Source: DATKJY01 sp964540105 | GTDB taxonomy: Bacteria; Zixibacteria; MSB-5A5; GN15; FEB-12 | NCBI GenBank assembly: GCA_964540105.1 | Contig: CAZILL010000002.1 | Location: 496,001 to 560,000 of the forward strand | Direction: 5' to 3' | Length of the DNA: 64,000 bases | Shown: one piece after another, positions 52,003-61,607 of the stretch | Position numbering within the stretch: the stretch's first letter is position 1 | Layout: each line of letters starts with the position of its first letter | The notes under the pieces: model-generated | Database searches by the model: none | Seen by the model: the letters and a program-made list of their open reading frames with translations, nothing else | Told to the model about the DNA's origin: nothing | Translations under genes and position numbers: made by a program

Positions 52003-54321
52003 CTATTTGAGCAGGACCATCTTGCGCGACTGTGTGTACTGCCCAGCCTGAAGCCGATAGAAGTACACGCCGCTGGCGACCGACTCACCATCTGAATCGC
52101 GACCATCCCATTCGATTTCATGTTTTCCAGAGGAGAGCATGCCGTGCGACAAGGTTATGATCGCCTGCCCCAGAAGGTTATGCACAGTCAGAAGTGCGTC
52201 GCTTCGCTCCGGCAAATCAAAAGAGATCGTCGTGTTTGGATTGAAGGGGTTCGGATAGTTTTGAGACAAACTGAAGACTTCGGGAAGCGACTGGTTGTCG
52301 TCGCCGACATCGGTGACGAGAGTGCGAGTGTACGCGGCTCGCGCGACGGGCGAACCCGGGGCGACCGCCGCCAAGCGGTACGACGTAGCCAGTGCAAAAG
52401 GATATGTGATGACGGCGTGACCATTCTGATCAGTGCGATACCGCCCGACGACAGTTCCCCCTTCGGACAGGTAGACGGAAGCCTCGGCAAGGGGATCGTC
52501 CCCACTCATTACCTGAAGACCAAGTGAATCGGCATGGGAGGTGACCTGGATGGAAACCGAGTCGGGCACTCTCGTATAGAGCCTCAGGGTCGGGTCGCCG
52601 AGGAAATCCTGCCCGTAGACAAGGTCACGGTAGTATCGGTACACTTTCTTGGAAGCATACATGGCTTCAACCGCGGGACGATCCGGATGGGCGAAGAGTG
52701 AGTCGTAGAATGCCGCTTGCATGCGGTAGCTCACGCTAACCCATCCCCAACGAGTATTGCCAATGAAAGCGACCGCGCCCCGGCGATCGCCGAGCAGTTT
52801 GGGGCACATAAAGTGGTCGCGATCGTTCTGCGGGAAGGCAGAGGCGTCGAACAGGCCGTTGTCACAAGCCAGAGAATAGTAGAATGCGGGTTTCCCCAGC
52901 GCAAAAATAGAATCGATCGATCCCTGGCTCCCTGACGGTTCTGCGTTCAGGAAATAAGATTTCGGCCACTCGTTGTATCTGGCAGAGCGAACAATGAAAC
53001 CGTCCGGACGGCCGTGAGCGATGACATTGATCATGCCAAAACCGGTAGCAAGCACTGGTCGAAGTTCGGCAGGTTGAAGATTCGCAGGAGCCGGATCCTC
53101 TCCCGAGAGAGATTCGACTCCGTTCGCGGTATCAATAGTGAAACTCGATGGAAACGCTGCCGTGACCGCTTCGTGCTGACCGCCATAACCGTAATCACGC
53201 ATCTGGTCGGATGAGAAGATGAGCGACTTCCCAAGATAAGAGAGATCGTTTGTGCCCGAGCAGGTTTCGTACTCAATGAGCTTCTGGATGTAGTGGGCGA
53301 CGTCATCATGATCGCGAAGAGGCAGTCGGCCGACAAATAGCTCCGGCGTCAGATCGGGGGTGTCATGAGTCGGTTCCCCCCAGATGCTGTCGCCGTCACG
53401 GTCCCAGTCACCCGTCAAGTCGGCAAAGTAAAGGTCGCAAACCTGCTGTTGATCGAGCAGCTGGGGCGTTCGAGTATCGAGATCGTAGGCGTAGCGAATG
53501 GGCAGTATTGATTCATCACCTCCGAGGAGCAGATACCGCCCCCCTTGTTGATGGAACCCCTTCAAGTAAGTGCGGAGCTTCTCGGCGTTGTCGCGGCCTG
53601 ATGACATTTGCAGGATGCTGTCGATGACAATGATCTCGACCGTGTAACCGGTTTCCCTCTTGTACTGTTGGAGAGGGACGAAAGCAGACGCGAGTGATGC
53701 CGACGTAACGATGACGTAGTCAATTGTACCCGGTGAGCGTGGCGAATTCGCAGCGTCATCGTCCTGCGCTGCCGTTTCTGTCGCTGCCGGGTCCGTTTCC
53801 CTCACGTCACTCGAATAGATCTGACGGACAGCTGTACTGATCGAAATGTCGCGATTGAAAAGCAATGTCCCGTCTGGAGTGACGGTTAGAGGGAAGATGG
53901 CCAGCTCTGCGTACCTTCTGCCGCCCACTGAACCCTCACGCACAACCTGGACCGGCGTGAACCCCGGGCGAATTGATTGTCGATCGGCGCGAATACGCTC
54001 GTCGAGCCTGGCATCATCCGAGGTCGTGATGTCGATCAGACGTTCAGGCGGTAGAGTTTCCGAGAGCGTATCCTGATGATAGACATCGAAACGAAGTTCC
54101 GACACCTGGTCGTTGGCGGAGAGATCAAGGTAGATCGTTCGCACAGGTAGCAACGCCGAAAATCCGACTGGTATCGAGCGGTACGACGTGTAGCTCGCAG
54201 CGGCACGATTTGGGTCGACTGTCAGGTGACGGCGATCGAAACTGAGGGTCGCGATATTCGCTGCCTTGCAGGGGAGTGAGACTGCCAGTGCAAGTGCTAC
54301 GACCAGAAACGCTCTCGACAT
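52003..54321 (-). CDS. Gingipain-like C25 cysteine peptidase with type IX sorting domain
   Basis: A 772-residue secreted peptidase. Signal peptide about 1-21; a propeptide-like beta domain up to about 195; the caspase-like peptidase C25 domain from about 200 to 595 with catalytic His436 (IAHGRPDGF) and Cys486 (SLACDNGLFD); a short beta linker; and a C-terminal sorting domain from about 690 (FSLSQNYPNPFNPNTTISFD; WDGRDSDGESVASGVYFYRL). Gingipains use the Por secretion system for export and surface attachment. AAGGATT lies 7 nt upstream of the ATG. It is divergent from mraZ. Confidence 0.93.
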   Translation of the reverse strand: MSRAFLVVALALAVSLPCKAANIATLSFDRRHLTVDPNRAAASYTSYRSIPVGFSALLPVRTIYLDLSANDQVSELRFDVYHQDTLSETLPPERLIDITTSDDARLDERIRADRQSIRPGFTPVQVVREGSVGGRRYAELAIFPLTVTPDGTLLFNRDISISTAVRQIYSSDVRETDPAATETAAQDDDAANSPRSPGTIDYVIVTSASLASAFVPLQQYKRETGYTVEIIVIDSILQMSSGRDNAEKLRTYLKGFHQQGGRYLLLGGDESILPIRYAYDLDTRTPQLLDQQQVCDLYFADLTGDWDRDGDSIWGEPTHDTPDLTPELFVGRLPLRDHDDVAHYIQKLIEYETCSGTNDLSYLGKSLIFSSDQMRDYGYGGQHEAVTAAFPSSFTIDTANGVESLSGEDPAPANLQPAELRPVLATGFGMINVIAHGRPDGFIVRSARYNEWPKSYFLNAEPSGSQGSIDSIFALGKPAFYYSLACDNGLFDASAFPQNDRDHFMCPKLLGDRRGAVAFIGNTRWGWVSVSYRMQAAFYDSLFAHPDRPAVEAMYASKKVYRYYRDLVYGQDFLGDPTLRLYTRVPDSVSIQVTSHADSLGLQVMSGDDPLAEASVYLSEGGTVVGRYRTDQNGHAVITYPFALATSYRLAAVAPGSPVARAAYTRTLVTDVGDDNQSLPEVFSLSQNYPNPFNPNTTISFDLPERSDALLTVHNLLGQAIITLSHGMLSSGKHEIEWDGRDSDGESVASGVYFYRLQAGQYTQSRKMVLLK

Positions 54322-54550
54322 TATGGAATCCTTGTTTCAATGTGAACTCAAGGATCTCATGGGCAATTTCACGGCCTCGAAGACGGCGCTCGGGTCGACG
54401 CGAGCCACTGATCAGTAACTGATTGCGAATCGATATGTTACACGACAACTAAGAACGGGAAGGGAAAAGATTTCCTCTATTCCGGCAGATGCGACAGTAG
54501 GGGAAAGTCAATACTGTAGAGCTGGTTGACGTTGTTTATGACGAAGTCAA

Positions 54551-54593
54551 GGGAAAAGAGGTTCCAATTTGACCAAAAGCGGGACAAGAGGTT
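54551..54593 (+). repeat. Pair of 13-bp direct repeats 30 bp apart
   Basis: GGGAAAAGAGGTT (54551-54563) and GGGACAAGAGGTT (54581-54593) differ at one base and are spaced by exactly 30 bp, about three helical turns. Their position upstream of the dcw promoter suggests an activator site, but that is inference. In the rest of the 54322-54683 gap I see only a short palindrome, GGAAA-AGA-TTTCC, at 54463-54475. Confidence 0.5.
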
Positions 54594-54683
54594 GAAGTGC
54601 GAGTGTTCTTTCGTGTCCTATTAGTCAATGATTCACAGACGTTTAGCCATGTGATTTTTTTCATAATCAAGCCGAAAAAGAAC

Positions 54684-54711
54684 TTGACTTGATGGTTAGG
54701 AAAGTGATAAT
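54684..54711 (+). promoter_or_regulatory. Sigma-70 promoter of the dcw cluster
   Basis: TTGACT (54684-54689), 16-nt spacer, GATAAT (54706-54711), giving a start near 54718. It serves mraZ and the cluster behind it. Confidence 0.75.
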
Positions 54712-54713
54712 TC

Positions 54714-54747
54714 TGGTAAAAATTGGGTAAGAGTGGTTGAAAGTGGT
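54714..54747 (+). promoter_or_regulatory. MraZ operator: TGG boxes at 10-bp period
   Basis: TGG occurs at 54714, 54724, 54734 and 54744, exactly 10 bp apart, each preceded by an A/G-rich stretch. E. coli MraZ binds TGGG-type direct repeats with the same period in its own promoter. The boxes cover the transcription start, so autorepression is expected. Confidence 0.7.
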
Positions 54748-54756
54748 GGGACTGCC

Positions 54757-55230
54757 TTGACAGGGTTTTACGGTCAGTATCAGACAGCAATGGATGGCAA
54801 GGGCCGATTGGTGTTGCCCGCGAAGCTGAGATCTGTCAAGGGGGTTTCTGATGAGCCGCTTCTGGACGGCCCGATTGTCCTGACCAGAGGATTGGAAGGA
54901 TGTCTGAGTCTTTATCCGGAGGCTGAATGGGATGAGATCCAGAGACGGCTCGCCTCGCTGAGTTTTACCCAGAAAGACTTTCGGTTCTTTAGTCGGAGGT
55001 TCTATTCGGCGGCCAGCGCGGTGGTTCCTGACAAGAACGGGCGAATCCTGATTCCGTCACCGCTTGTGCACGAAGCCGGCCTGAAGAAGGAACTCCTGGT
55101 CATCGGCGTGAATCGCTGGATCGAGGTGTGGAATCCGGAGCGATTCCAGTACTATCTGGAGCAATTCGCCGGCAGCTACGAAGAGGTAGCAGAACGACTC
55201 TTCTCGGGCGATGGCCGGAACGACGCCTGA
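54757..55230 (+). CDS. mraZ: Transcriptional regulator MraZ
   Basis: A 157-residue DNA-binding protein with two SpoVT/AbrB-type halves: YQTAMDGKGRLVLPAKLR (about 7-24) and VPDKNGRILIPSPL (about 87-100). It represses its own dcw cluster. The start TTG 54757 is preferred over GTG 54733 because TGFYGQYQTAMDGKGR then begins at the family position and GGTGGGA lies 5 nt upstream. rsmH overlaps it by 20 nt. Confidence 0.92.
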   Translation: MTGFYGQYQTAMDGKGRLVLPAKLRSVKGVSDEPLLDGPIVLTRGLEGCLSLYPEAEWDEIQRRLASLSFTQKDFRFFSRRFYSAASAVVPDKNGRILIPSPLVHEAGLKKELLVIGVNRWIEVWNPERFQYYLEQFAGSYEEVAERLFSGDGRNDA

Positions 55231-56158
55231 ACCCTATCATCGACCGGCGCTGGTTGATGATGTTGTCCGACTTTTGAGAACCGATCCGCAGGGCTCCTAC
55301 CTTGACCTGACGGCAGGTGGGGGAGGACACCTGATAGCGTTAGCAAGGACCCTTGGGGCGAAGGCCCGACTGTACGGAATTGACGCCGATCCGGCGGCAG
55401 CAGCGCAGGCGACGGCGGCACTCCGGCCTTTGGCCCAATACAGAGAGATTGTTTGCACTCCCTTTGCGGATGTGCTGAAGGTGGCGGCGCATTTTGAAGA
55501 CAAATCCTTTGATGGCGTACTTCTCGATCTGGGCATCTCCTCGCGGCAAATCGATGATCAGTCACGAGGATTCTCATATCGTCAGGATGGTCCGCTCGAC
55601 ATGCGCTTTGATCCCACATACGGAGGCAGCGCCTCGGACTTAGTCAACAGCCTTGAAGAGAAAGAGATTAGCCGGATTCTGAGTGAATTCGGCGAAGAAC
55701 GACAGTCAGGAAGACTCGCGCGGGCGATAGTCAAGGAAAGGCAGAACCAACTGATTACCACGACAGGACAACTCGCCGCCGTTGTCATGGCACAGATCAG
55801 GCCACCCCATCAGGTGAAATCTCTGGCGCGTGTCTTTCAGGCGTTCCGCATTGCCGTGAATCATGAACTCGACCAACTGACGAGTGTGCTTCCCGCGGCC
55901 CTCTCCCTGCTCAATGGCGGTGGACGGCTGGCGGTGATTTCTTACCACTCCCTTGAAGATCGTATCGTCAAGCGTTTCTTCCAGACCCAGGCGCATGGAG
56001 AGTGTTCGTGTCCGCCGAAGCTGGCGATCTGCGCCTGTGGAAGCCGCCCTCGGGTGACCATTGTGACTGCAAAGCCGATCACCCCGACGAGTCAGGAAAA
56101 GAGCTCGAATCCCCGAGCCCGTTCGGCCAAGCTCAGGGTAGCGGAGAAACTCCCGTAA
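55211..56158 (+). CDS. rsmH: 16S rRNA (cytosine(1402)-N4)-methyltransferase
   Basis: A 315-residue SAM-dependent methyltransferase (MraW) that modifies C1402 in the ribosomal P site. Motifs: YHRPALVDDVVRLL, YLDLTAGGGGHLIA (SAM), DGVLLDLGISSRQID, GFSYRQDGPLDMRFDP, and VISYHSLEDRIVKRFF. It overlaps mraZ by 20 nt and ftsL by 1 nt (TAATG). Confidence 0.97.
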   Translation: MAGTTPEPYHRPALVDDVVRLLRTDPQGSYLDLTAGGGGHLIALARTLGAKARLYGIDADPAAAAQATAALRPLAQYREIVCTPFADVLKVAAHFEDKSFDGVLLDLGISSRQIDDQSRGFSYRQDGPLDMRFDPTYGGSASDLVNSLEEKEISRILSEFGEERQSGRLARAIVKERQNQLITTTGQLAAVVMAQIRPPHQVKSLARVFQAFRIAVNHELDQLTSVLPAALSLLNGGGRLAVISYHSLEDRIVKRFFQTQAHGECSCPPKLAICACGSRPRVTIVTAKPITPTSQEKSSNPRARSAKLRVAEKLP

Positions 56159-56652
56159 TGGTCAGATCGGTGCGCAAATTCAAGGAGACGGTCGAGATGC
56201 GCGGGATGCTGCTCACTCGAATCCGCTCGCACAAGTATTTCGCCCTCGGGTTCCTGGCGTTGGCGCTGCTGCTGGTTGCCTTCGGCCATATCTGGCAGAG
56301 GGTGCATGTGATGCATCTGGTAAGAGAGGTTGGGGAATTGACATCGATTAATCATGAACTTGTCGACCGCACGAGAAAGGCTGAGACCGACATCGCGGCG
56401 CTTTCGATGGCCTCGAGGGTTCAAACATACGCCGCTGATTCTCTCGGGCTTCGACCGATCCCGGCCGACCATCTGGTCACTCTCCCCCACGAGTCGAAAC
56501 GTGCCGTGCCGGTCGATGAGTTCGCGACGATGGTGTGGTCGATAAAGCGGGTCGCCGAGTATCTGCCCGTGCTCACTGAGACACAGGCAGCGGCCTCAGA
56601 ACTGCGTCCGATCATGTTCGACTCAGTTGCCAATCGAAGGGGCGAGCGATGA
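56158..56652 (+). CDS. ftsL: FtsL-like cell division protein
   Basis: A 164-residue bitopic protein in the ftsL position. A cytoplasmic N-terminus (about 30 residues) is followed by one TM (about 30-48, ALGFLALALLLVAFG) and a heptad coiled coil (about 50-85). Divisome FtsL proteins are short and poorly conserved, so the call rests on topology and place between rsmH and ftsI. A longer upstream frame exists from 56002 inside rsmH but lacks support. It overlaps ftsI by 4 nt. Confidence 0.85.
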   Translation: MVRSVRKFKETVEMRGMLLTRIRSHKYFALGFLALALLLVAFGHIWQRVHVMHLVREVGELTSINHELVDRTRKAETDIAALSMASRVQTYAADSLGLRPIPADHLVTLPHESKRAVPVDEFATMVWSIKRVAEYLPVLTETQAAASELRPIMFDSVANRRGER

Positions 56653-58724
56653 CTCGCACGCGGCAGGAACACCTTCGACTCGGCCTTCTCTTTACGTTTG
56701 TTATCATCTGCTTTGTAGTCTTTGCCGCTCGCCTGGCGCACCTGCAGCTCTACCTCAACCAACGATACTCTGCTGTCGTTTCGCGACAGTCGACCGGCAA
56801 GCTGACGATACCCGCCGAACGAGGCTTGATCTACGATCGCAATGGACAGGTTGTGGCCAAGAATGTGATCGGGTGTTCTTTGTATGCTTTCCCGGAGAAT
56901 GCAGCGGAAGTGGATTCCGTCGGCAGATACCTTGATCGACTTTTCCACTTCCCTGCCGGAGTTGCGGAGCGTGAATACAAGCTGAGCCCCCATAAATTTC
57001 GCTGGATCAAGCGACGCTTGGGCGATGCCGAGGCGCGCCAGATCGAGGCCGACGCACAGCCGGGTCTCCATATTCGCAAGGAGAGTCAGCGGGAATATCC
57101 CTTTGGATTGGTAGGAAAACAGATCATCGGATTTACAGATATTGACAATCAGGGACAATCGTCGTTTGAGCTGACCTACGATTCGGCAATGCAGGGGCAG
57201 AGCGGATTGGCGGACATCCGACGTGACGGGCTCCGCAACACGTATCGTGTCAACGAAGAGGCACTGCTGAAGCCCGTTCCGGGGACATCACTGGTACTCA
57301 CTGTCGACTGGCACCTTCAGGATATCGTTGAACAGGAGCTGAAGCACGCGGTGGATACATTTGACGCCGAGACCGGAATGGCGGTCTTTCTCGATTGCCG
57401 GAGCGGCGAAATCCTCGCGATGGCGCACTATGATCCGAATGAGAAGGACCGCGAACGGCCCACGAAATTGAGGGCGATCAGCGATCAGTTCGAACCGGGA
57501 TCAGTGTTCAAAGCGTTTACTGCAGCCGGAGTACTTGACGGAGGGCCTGTCAACTTCGGGGAGCAAGTTTACTGTGAGAACGGCGCCTGGAAAGTTGGAC
57601 GGAGAACGCTTCATGACGACAAGAAGCATGGGTGGCTGAATTTCCGCGAGATTATCGAGCTCTCCAGCAATATTGGAATTGCCAAATGGGCGATTCGGCG
57701 TGACGGCGGTGACCTGTATGACATGTACCGGCGCTTCGGTTTTGGGAAGCGATCCAAATGCGGACTACCCGGTGAAGCGGCAGGGCGGTTGGTGCCACCC
57801 TCACGCTGGTCTGATTTCAACATCGCCCAGACGGCAATGGGACATTCCATCGCAGTGACCACGCTGCAACTCGCGAGAGCGTTTGGCTCGATTGCCAATG
57901 GCGGAGAGATTATTCACCCACAGATCTTGCTCGGACAAGTCGATAAGGACGGGCATGTTGTGCCCATTGCCCCGCGAGAGTCAGCGGGAAGTGTCATGCA
58001 CAATGGTACACTTGACTCGCTGAAAGCGTTTCTGCGGGGAGTGGTTGAAAACGGAACGGCAAAGGTCGTGAATTCAAAGGTGGTCGAAATCGCCGGGAAG
58101 ACCGGCACAGCCGAATTGCCTGACCTGGAAACCGGTCGCTACTTCAAGAATCGCTTTGTCGGGAGTTTTGCAGGGTTCTTTCCTTATCAATCCCCCCTGA
58201 TTGCCGGCGCGGTTATGTTGATCAATCCACAGCCGGTCCATTACGGCGGCCTTACCTCCGGACCGACCTTTCGCCGCATCGCTGAGCGCTATGCCATTCT
58301 GAATCCGGATCTGTACGCGGTTACAGGCGGCACGCTTGCGCGGAAGGAGGGGGGGCTTGACAGTATGCTTCAGACTCCGAGTTTCGTTGGCCGAGATGTC
58401 TCACTGGTTGCAACGCTGGCTGAGGCACGGGGGATAAAGCTGCGCAGCGCCGTCGCTGAGGGGACGGTGGTCTGGCAGTTTCCCCCGCCCGGCCGTCTGA
58501 TGTTTCGTGGAGATGATGTCATGGTTGCCGCCACTTCTACCGATGGCGCCATGAGGATGCCGGACATGACCGGTTTACCGGTCAACAAAGTGTTCGCCTT
58601 CCTCACCCACGCAAAGGTAGCGGTGAAGGTGAAAGGCGCGGGCAAAGTGGTCAGCCAATCGGTCCCGGCTGGTGAGGTAATCACCAGCGGCATGGTTTGT
58701 CAATTGGAATGTCAGTCAATCTGA
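56649..58724 (+). CDS. ftsI: Septal penicillin-binding protein with PASTA repeats
   Basis: A 691-residue class B transpeptidase (FtsI/SpoVD type). A short cytoplasmic tail and TM (about 10-30) precede the dimerisation domain (PAERGLIYDRNGQVVAKNV). Active-site motifs: SVFK (S285), SSN (about 339-341) and KTGT (K484). Two PASTA domains close the protein; the first (about 575-635) is weak and the second (about 635-690, MPDMTGLPVNKVFAF) clear. PASTA-bearing FtsI is common outside Proteobacteria. It overlaps ftsL by 4 nt; GAGGAG in its stop region serves murE. Confidence 0.95.
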   Translation: MTRTRQEHLRLGLLFTFVIICFVVFAARLAHLQLYLNQRYSAVVSRQSTGKLTIPAERGLIYDRNGQVVAKNVIGCSLYAFPENAAEVDSVGRYLDRLFHFPAGVAEREYKLSPHKFRWIKRRLGDAEARQIEADAQPGLHIRKESQREYPFGLVGKQIIGFTDIDNQGQSSFELTYDSAMQGQSGLADIRRDGLRNTYRVNEEALLKPVPGTSLVLTVDWHLQDIVEQELKHAVDTFDAETGMAVFLDCRSGEILAMAHYDPNEKDRERPTKLRAISDQFEPGSVFKAFTAAGVLDGGPVNFGEQVYCENGAWKVGRRTLHDDKKHGWLNFREIIELSSNIGIAKWAIRRDGGDLYDMYRRFGFGKRSKCGLPGEAAGRLVPPSRWSDFNIAQTAMGHSIAVTTLQLARAFGSIANGGEIIHPQILLGQVDKDGHVVPIAPRESAGSVMHNGTLDSLKAFLRGVVENGTAKVVNSKVVEIAGKTGTAELPDLETGRYFKNRFVGSFAGFFPYQSPLIAGAVMLINPQPVHYGGLTSGPTFRRIAERYAILNPDLYAVTGGTLARKEGGLDSMLQTPSFVGRDVSLVATLAEARGIKLRSAVAEGTVVWQFPPPGRLMFRGDDVMVAATSTDGAMRMPDMTGLPVNKVFAFLTHAKVAVKVKGAGKVVSQSVPAGEVITSGMVCQLECQSI

Positions 58725-58737
58725 GGAGCGCCCCATC
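58723..58737 (+). promoter_or_regulatory. Ribosome site of murE pointing to an ATC start
   Basis: GAGGAG (58723-58728) is followed by a 6-nt spacer and ATC (58735-58737), ahead of AAACTATCC. No ATG, GTG or TTG is at a similar distance; the next standard codon is TTG 58762. Confidence 0.6.
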
Positions 58738-60216
58738 AAACTATCCGAGTTAGTCGCAGGGTTGGAATCGGCCGAAGTGATCGGGAAAGCCGACGTCGAG
58801 ATCGAGAACATCGAATACGATTCAAGGCAGATCCGTCCGAACGGTCTGTTCTTTGCGATCAAAGGGTTCGCTGTTGACGGGTATGACTTTGTCCCACAGG
58901 CGAGAGCAGCCGGAGCAGTGGCTGCGCTGGGAGAGCGGGAGTCGTGCGACATCGCGACGTATGTCAGAGTTGCCGATGTCCGCAAAGCGATGTCTGATGT
59001 TGCCGCCCGTTTCTATGGATATCCCGGCCACCGGCTCAAGGTCTGCGGAGTGACAGGTACTAACGGGAAGACCACTACCTGCAATCTGATTAAGAAGATC
59101 CTCGAAGCGCGCGGCAAATCGGTCGGGCTGGTCACGTCGCTTCTCTATGACACAGGCCGCGAATTGTTCAGAGCTGAACGGACGACGCCCGAATCGCTGG
59201 ACCTGCAGCGACTACTCTTTCTCATGCGTCAAAATCAGTGCGTCAACGCCGTCGTCGAGGTCTCGTCGCATGCGTTGGCTCTTCACCGGGTGGATAATAT
59301 CAATTTCAGGGTTGCCGTCTTCACGAATTTCACGCGCGATCATCTTGATTTTCACCAGACCATGGAAGAGTACTTCAGAGTGAAGGCGACGCTTGTACAA
59401 CGGCTTGAAGGTCCCATGAGCTACGCGGTCATCAATCTCGACGTACCCGAGTTCCATGCGCTGTTCGGAGAGTTGAGTGGGCCGTTCATCGCATATTCAT
59501 TGCATAACCGCCACGCGGATGTCTACTGCGGCGACCTTGAGATACGACCCGACGGAACCACGTTCGATCTGGCGACCCCAATGGGGATGCAGACCGTCAA
59601 CCTGAAGCTTCCCGGGCGTTTCAACCTGATGAATGCCCTGGCGGCGTCGGCCGCCGGATTGGCCTCCGGCATCGATCTCGATAGCGTCGTGCATGGATTG
59701 GAGAGTGCAGAACCGGTACCCGGACGATTCAACAGCATTACGACGGGGCAGCCGTTCGGGGTTTTCGTCGACTTCGCCCACACTCCCGATGCGATCGAGA
59801 GATTGTGCGAATCGGCGCGCGGTGTGTCAAAGGGGAGACTGCTCCTGCTCTTTGGCTGTGGTGGTGACAAGGATAAGGGGAAACGGCCACAGATGGGGAA
59901 GGCTGCCGTGAGTAGCGCCGATTATGTCGTGGTGACTTCCGACAACCCCCGTAGTGAGGAGCCCCTCAGCATTATCAACGAGATTAGACCCGGGCTCTCT
60001 GGGAAGAACTATCAAATTGTCCCGGATCGCCGGGAGGCAATCGAACTGATCCTGCGAAAGGCCAAGCCTGGGGATGTCGTTCTTCTGGCCGGAAAAGGCG
60101 CTGAAACCTACCAGGAAATCAAAGGAGTGCGTCAGCCATTTGACGACATGGCTGTGGCACGAGAGATTCTCGCGGTAATGGGATATTCGGGCGTAACAGT
60201 CGGTGAGGGGACGTGA
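58735..60216 (+). CDS. murE: UDP-N-acetylmuramoyl-tripeptide synthetase (meso-DAP adding)
   Basis: A 493-residue Mur ligase adding the third peptide residue. ATP site GTNGKTTT near residue 108, and DNPRSEEP near 403, the motif of meso-diaminopimelate-specific enzymes. Starting at ATC 58735 gives IKLSELVAGLESAEVIGK, which matches the KLSELL-type N-terminus of the family; the first standard start, TTG 58762, would cut it off. murF overlaps the 3' end by 4 nt. Confidence 0.95.
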   Translation: MKLSELVAGLESAEVIGKADVEIENIEYDSRQIRPNGLFFAIKGFAVDGYDFVPQARAAGAVAALGERESCDIATYVRVADVRKAMSDVAARFYGYPGHRLKVCGVTGTNGKTTTCNLIKKILEARGKSVGLVTSLLYDTGRELFRAERTTPESLDLQRLLFLMRQNQCVNAVVEVSSHALALHRVDNINFRVAVFTNFTRDHLDFHQTMEEYFRVKATLVQRLEGPMSYAVINLDVPEFHALFGELSGPFIAYSLHNRHADVYCGDLEIRPDGTTFDLATPMGMQTVNLKLPGRFNLMNALAASAAGLASGIDLDSVVHGLESAEPVPGRFNSITTGQPFGVFVDFAHTPDAIERLCESARGVSKGRLLLLFGCGGDKDKGKRPQMGKAAVSSADYVVVTSDNPRSEEPLSIINEIRPGLSGKNYQIVPDRREAIELILRKAKPGDVVLLAGKGAETYQEIKGVRQPFDDMAVAREILAVMGYSGVTVGEGT

Positions 60217-61607
60217 TCAGCTTGCGGTTCGAACAGGTTGCGCACATGACAGGAGGAACCCTGTACAACACGGCCAACGCCGATCGGACATTCACCGGCG
60301 TCGCGATCGACAGCCGCACGGTGCGTCCGGGTGAGTTGTTTGTGGCGATCAAAGGGGTTCGCTTCGACGGCCACGAATTTATTGGCCAGGCTATCGAACG
60401 GGGCGCAAGCGGAATTATCTCGGAGTTTTCATACGTGAGCTTAGAGCAGATTCGCGGCGATGTTGCCGTTATCGCGGTCGAGAATAGTCACGCGGCAATG
60501 ATCAGTCTCGCGACCAAGTATCGGCAAGCGAGCGGCGCTCGATTCATCGGCATAACAGGCTCCAACGGGAAAACCACGACGAAAGAGTTCCTCTACCAGA
60601 TGCTGCGCGCGTTCGAACCCGCGACGTATCGGTCCCCCGGTAATCTGAACAACCTGTTTGGGGCACCACTGTCGCTCTTCTCCATGCCGTTGAAGACTCG
60701 GGTGGCAATCATGGAGCTTGGAATTTCGATCAAGGGGGAGATGGCTCGTCTGGCTCGGATCGTACGACCCGACGTAGTCGTGATTACGAATATAGGGGCA
60801 ACGCATCTCGAACACCTGGGTTCGGCTGAGGGTGTCGCTCGTGAGAAACTGCAGCTTGTTCTCCAGCCGGATACCAAAGCGCAGGTGATCATCAACGGCG
60901 ATGACACGATCCTTGTGAGTGAGACACAAAAGGTCCGGTGCGACGTTGTTACGTTCGGAATTGGCGCGGCGTCGACATTTCGACCTGACGCGATAATACC
61001 GGACGGTTCGAAGGGAACGATTGTGACTATTGAGGGGCATCGGTTCCGATTGCCTCTATTTGGCCGGCATCAGGTTTACAACCTCCTTGCCGCTTACGCA
61101 GTGTGCCGAACCCTCAGCTATGACTTTGCCGGTATCGACACCGAGGCACTTGCGTTTGACAGCGCTCCCATGCGCGGACAGAGCCTTGTCAGGCGGGGAA
61201 TTACTTTTGTCGCGGACTGCTACAATGCGAATCCAGAATCGGTTCGCTCGGGATTGGCGTCGCTGTCGGAGATGGCGTTCATCGGGCGGCGGGTGATCGT
61301 GCTCGGCGATATGCTCGAACTTGGAGCAGGAGAGAAGGAATATCATCGCGAAATCGGGCGGCTGCTGCCGAATCAGATCGCCGACAAGGTCGTGCTCGTT
61401 GGCCAACTGTCGCGCTTCACCCTCGAAGCGGCGCTGTCGGCAGGGTTGGCCGGGAACCACGTGGAGCACTTTGCAACGGCCGAGGCTGCCGCCGAGTTTC
61501 TGCAGGGGTATCTCCACGAGGATGATTTTGTGTATGTGAAAGGTTCGCGGGGGATTGGCCTCGAAGCGATTCTGGACAAATGGAATACGAAAGAGAGTGC
61601 GGGCTGA
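60213..61607 (+). CDS. murF: UDP-MurNAc-tripeptide--D-Ala-D-Ala ligase
   Basis: A 464-residue Mur ligase completing the UDP-MurNAc-pentapeptide. Motifs: IDSRTVRPGELFVAIKG, GITGSNGKTTTKEFL (ATP), NLNNLFGAPLSLFSM, NIGATHLEHLGS and DCYNANPESVRSGLASLSEM. It starts at GTG 60213 in a GTGA overlap with murE and shares one base with mraY (TGATG). Confidence 0.97.
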   Translation: MISLRFEQVAHMTGGTLYNTANADRTFTGVAIDSRTVRPGELFVAIKGVRFDGHEFIGQAIERGASGIISEFSYVSLEQIRGDVAVIAVENSHAAMISLATKYRQASGARFIGITGSNGKTTTKEFLYQMLRAFEPATYRSPGNLNNLFGAPLSLFSMPLKTRVAIMELGISIKGEMARLARIVRPDVVVITNIGATHLEHLGSAEGVAREKLQLVLQPDTKAQVIINGDDTILVSETQKVRCDVVTFGIGAASTFRPDAIIPDGSKGTIVTIEGHRFRLPLFGRHQVYNLLAAYAVCRTLSYDFAGIDTEALAFDSAPMRGQSLVRRGITFVADCYNANPESVRSGLASLSEMAFIGRRVIVLGDMLELGAGEKEYHREIGRLLPNQIADKVVLVGQLSRFTLEAALSAGLAGNHVEHFATAEAAAEFLQGYLHEDDFVYVKGSRGIGLEAILDKWNTKESAG

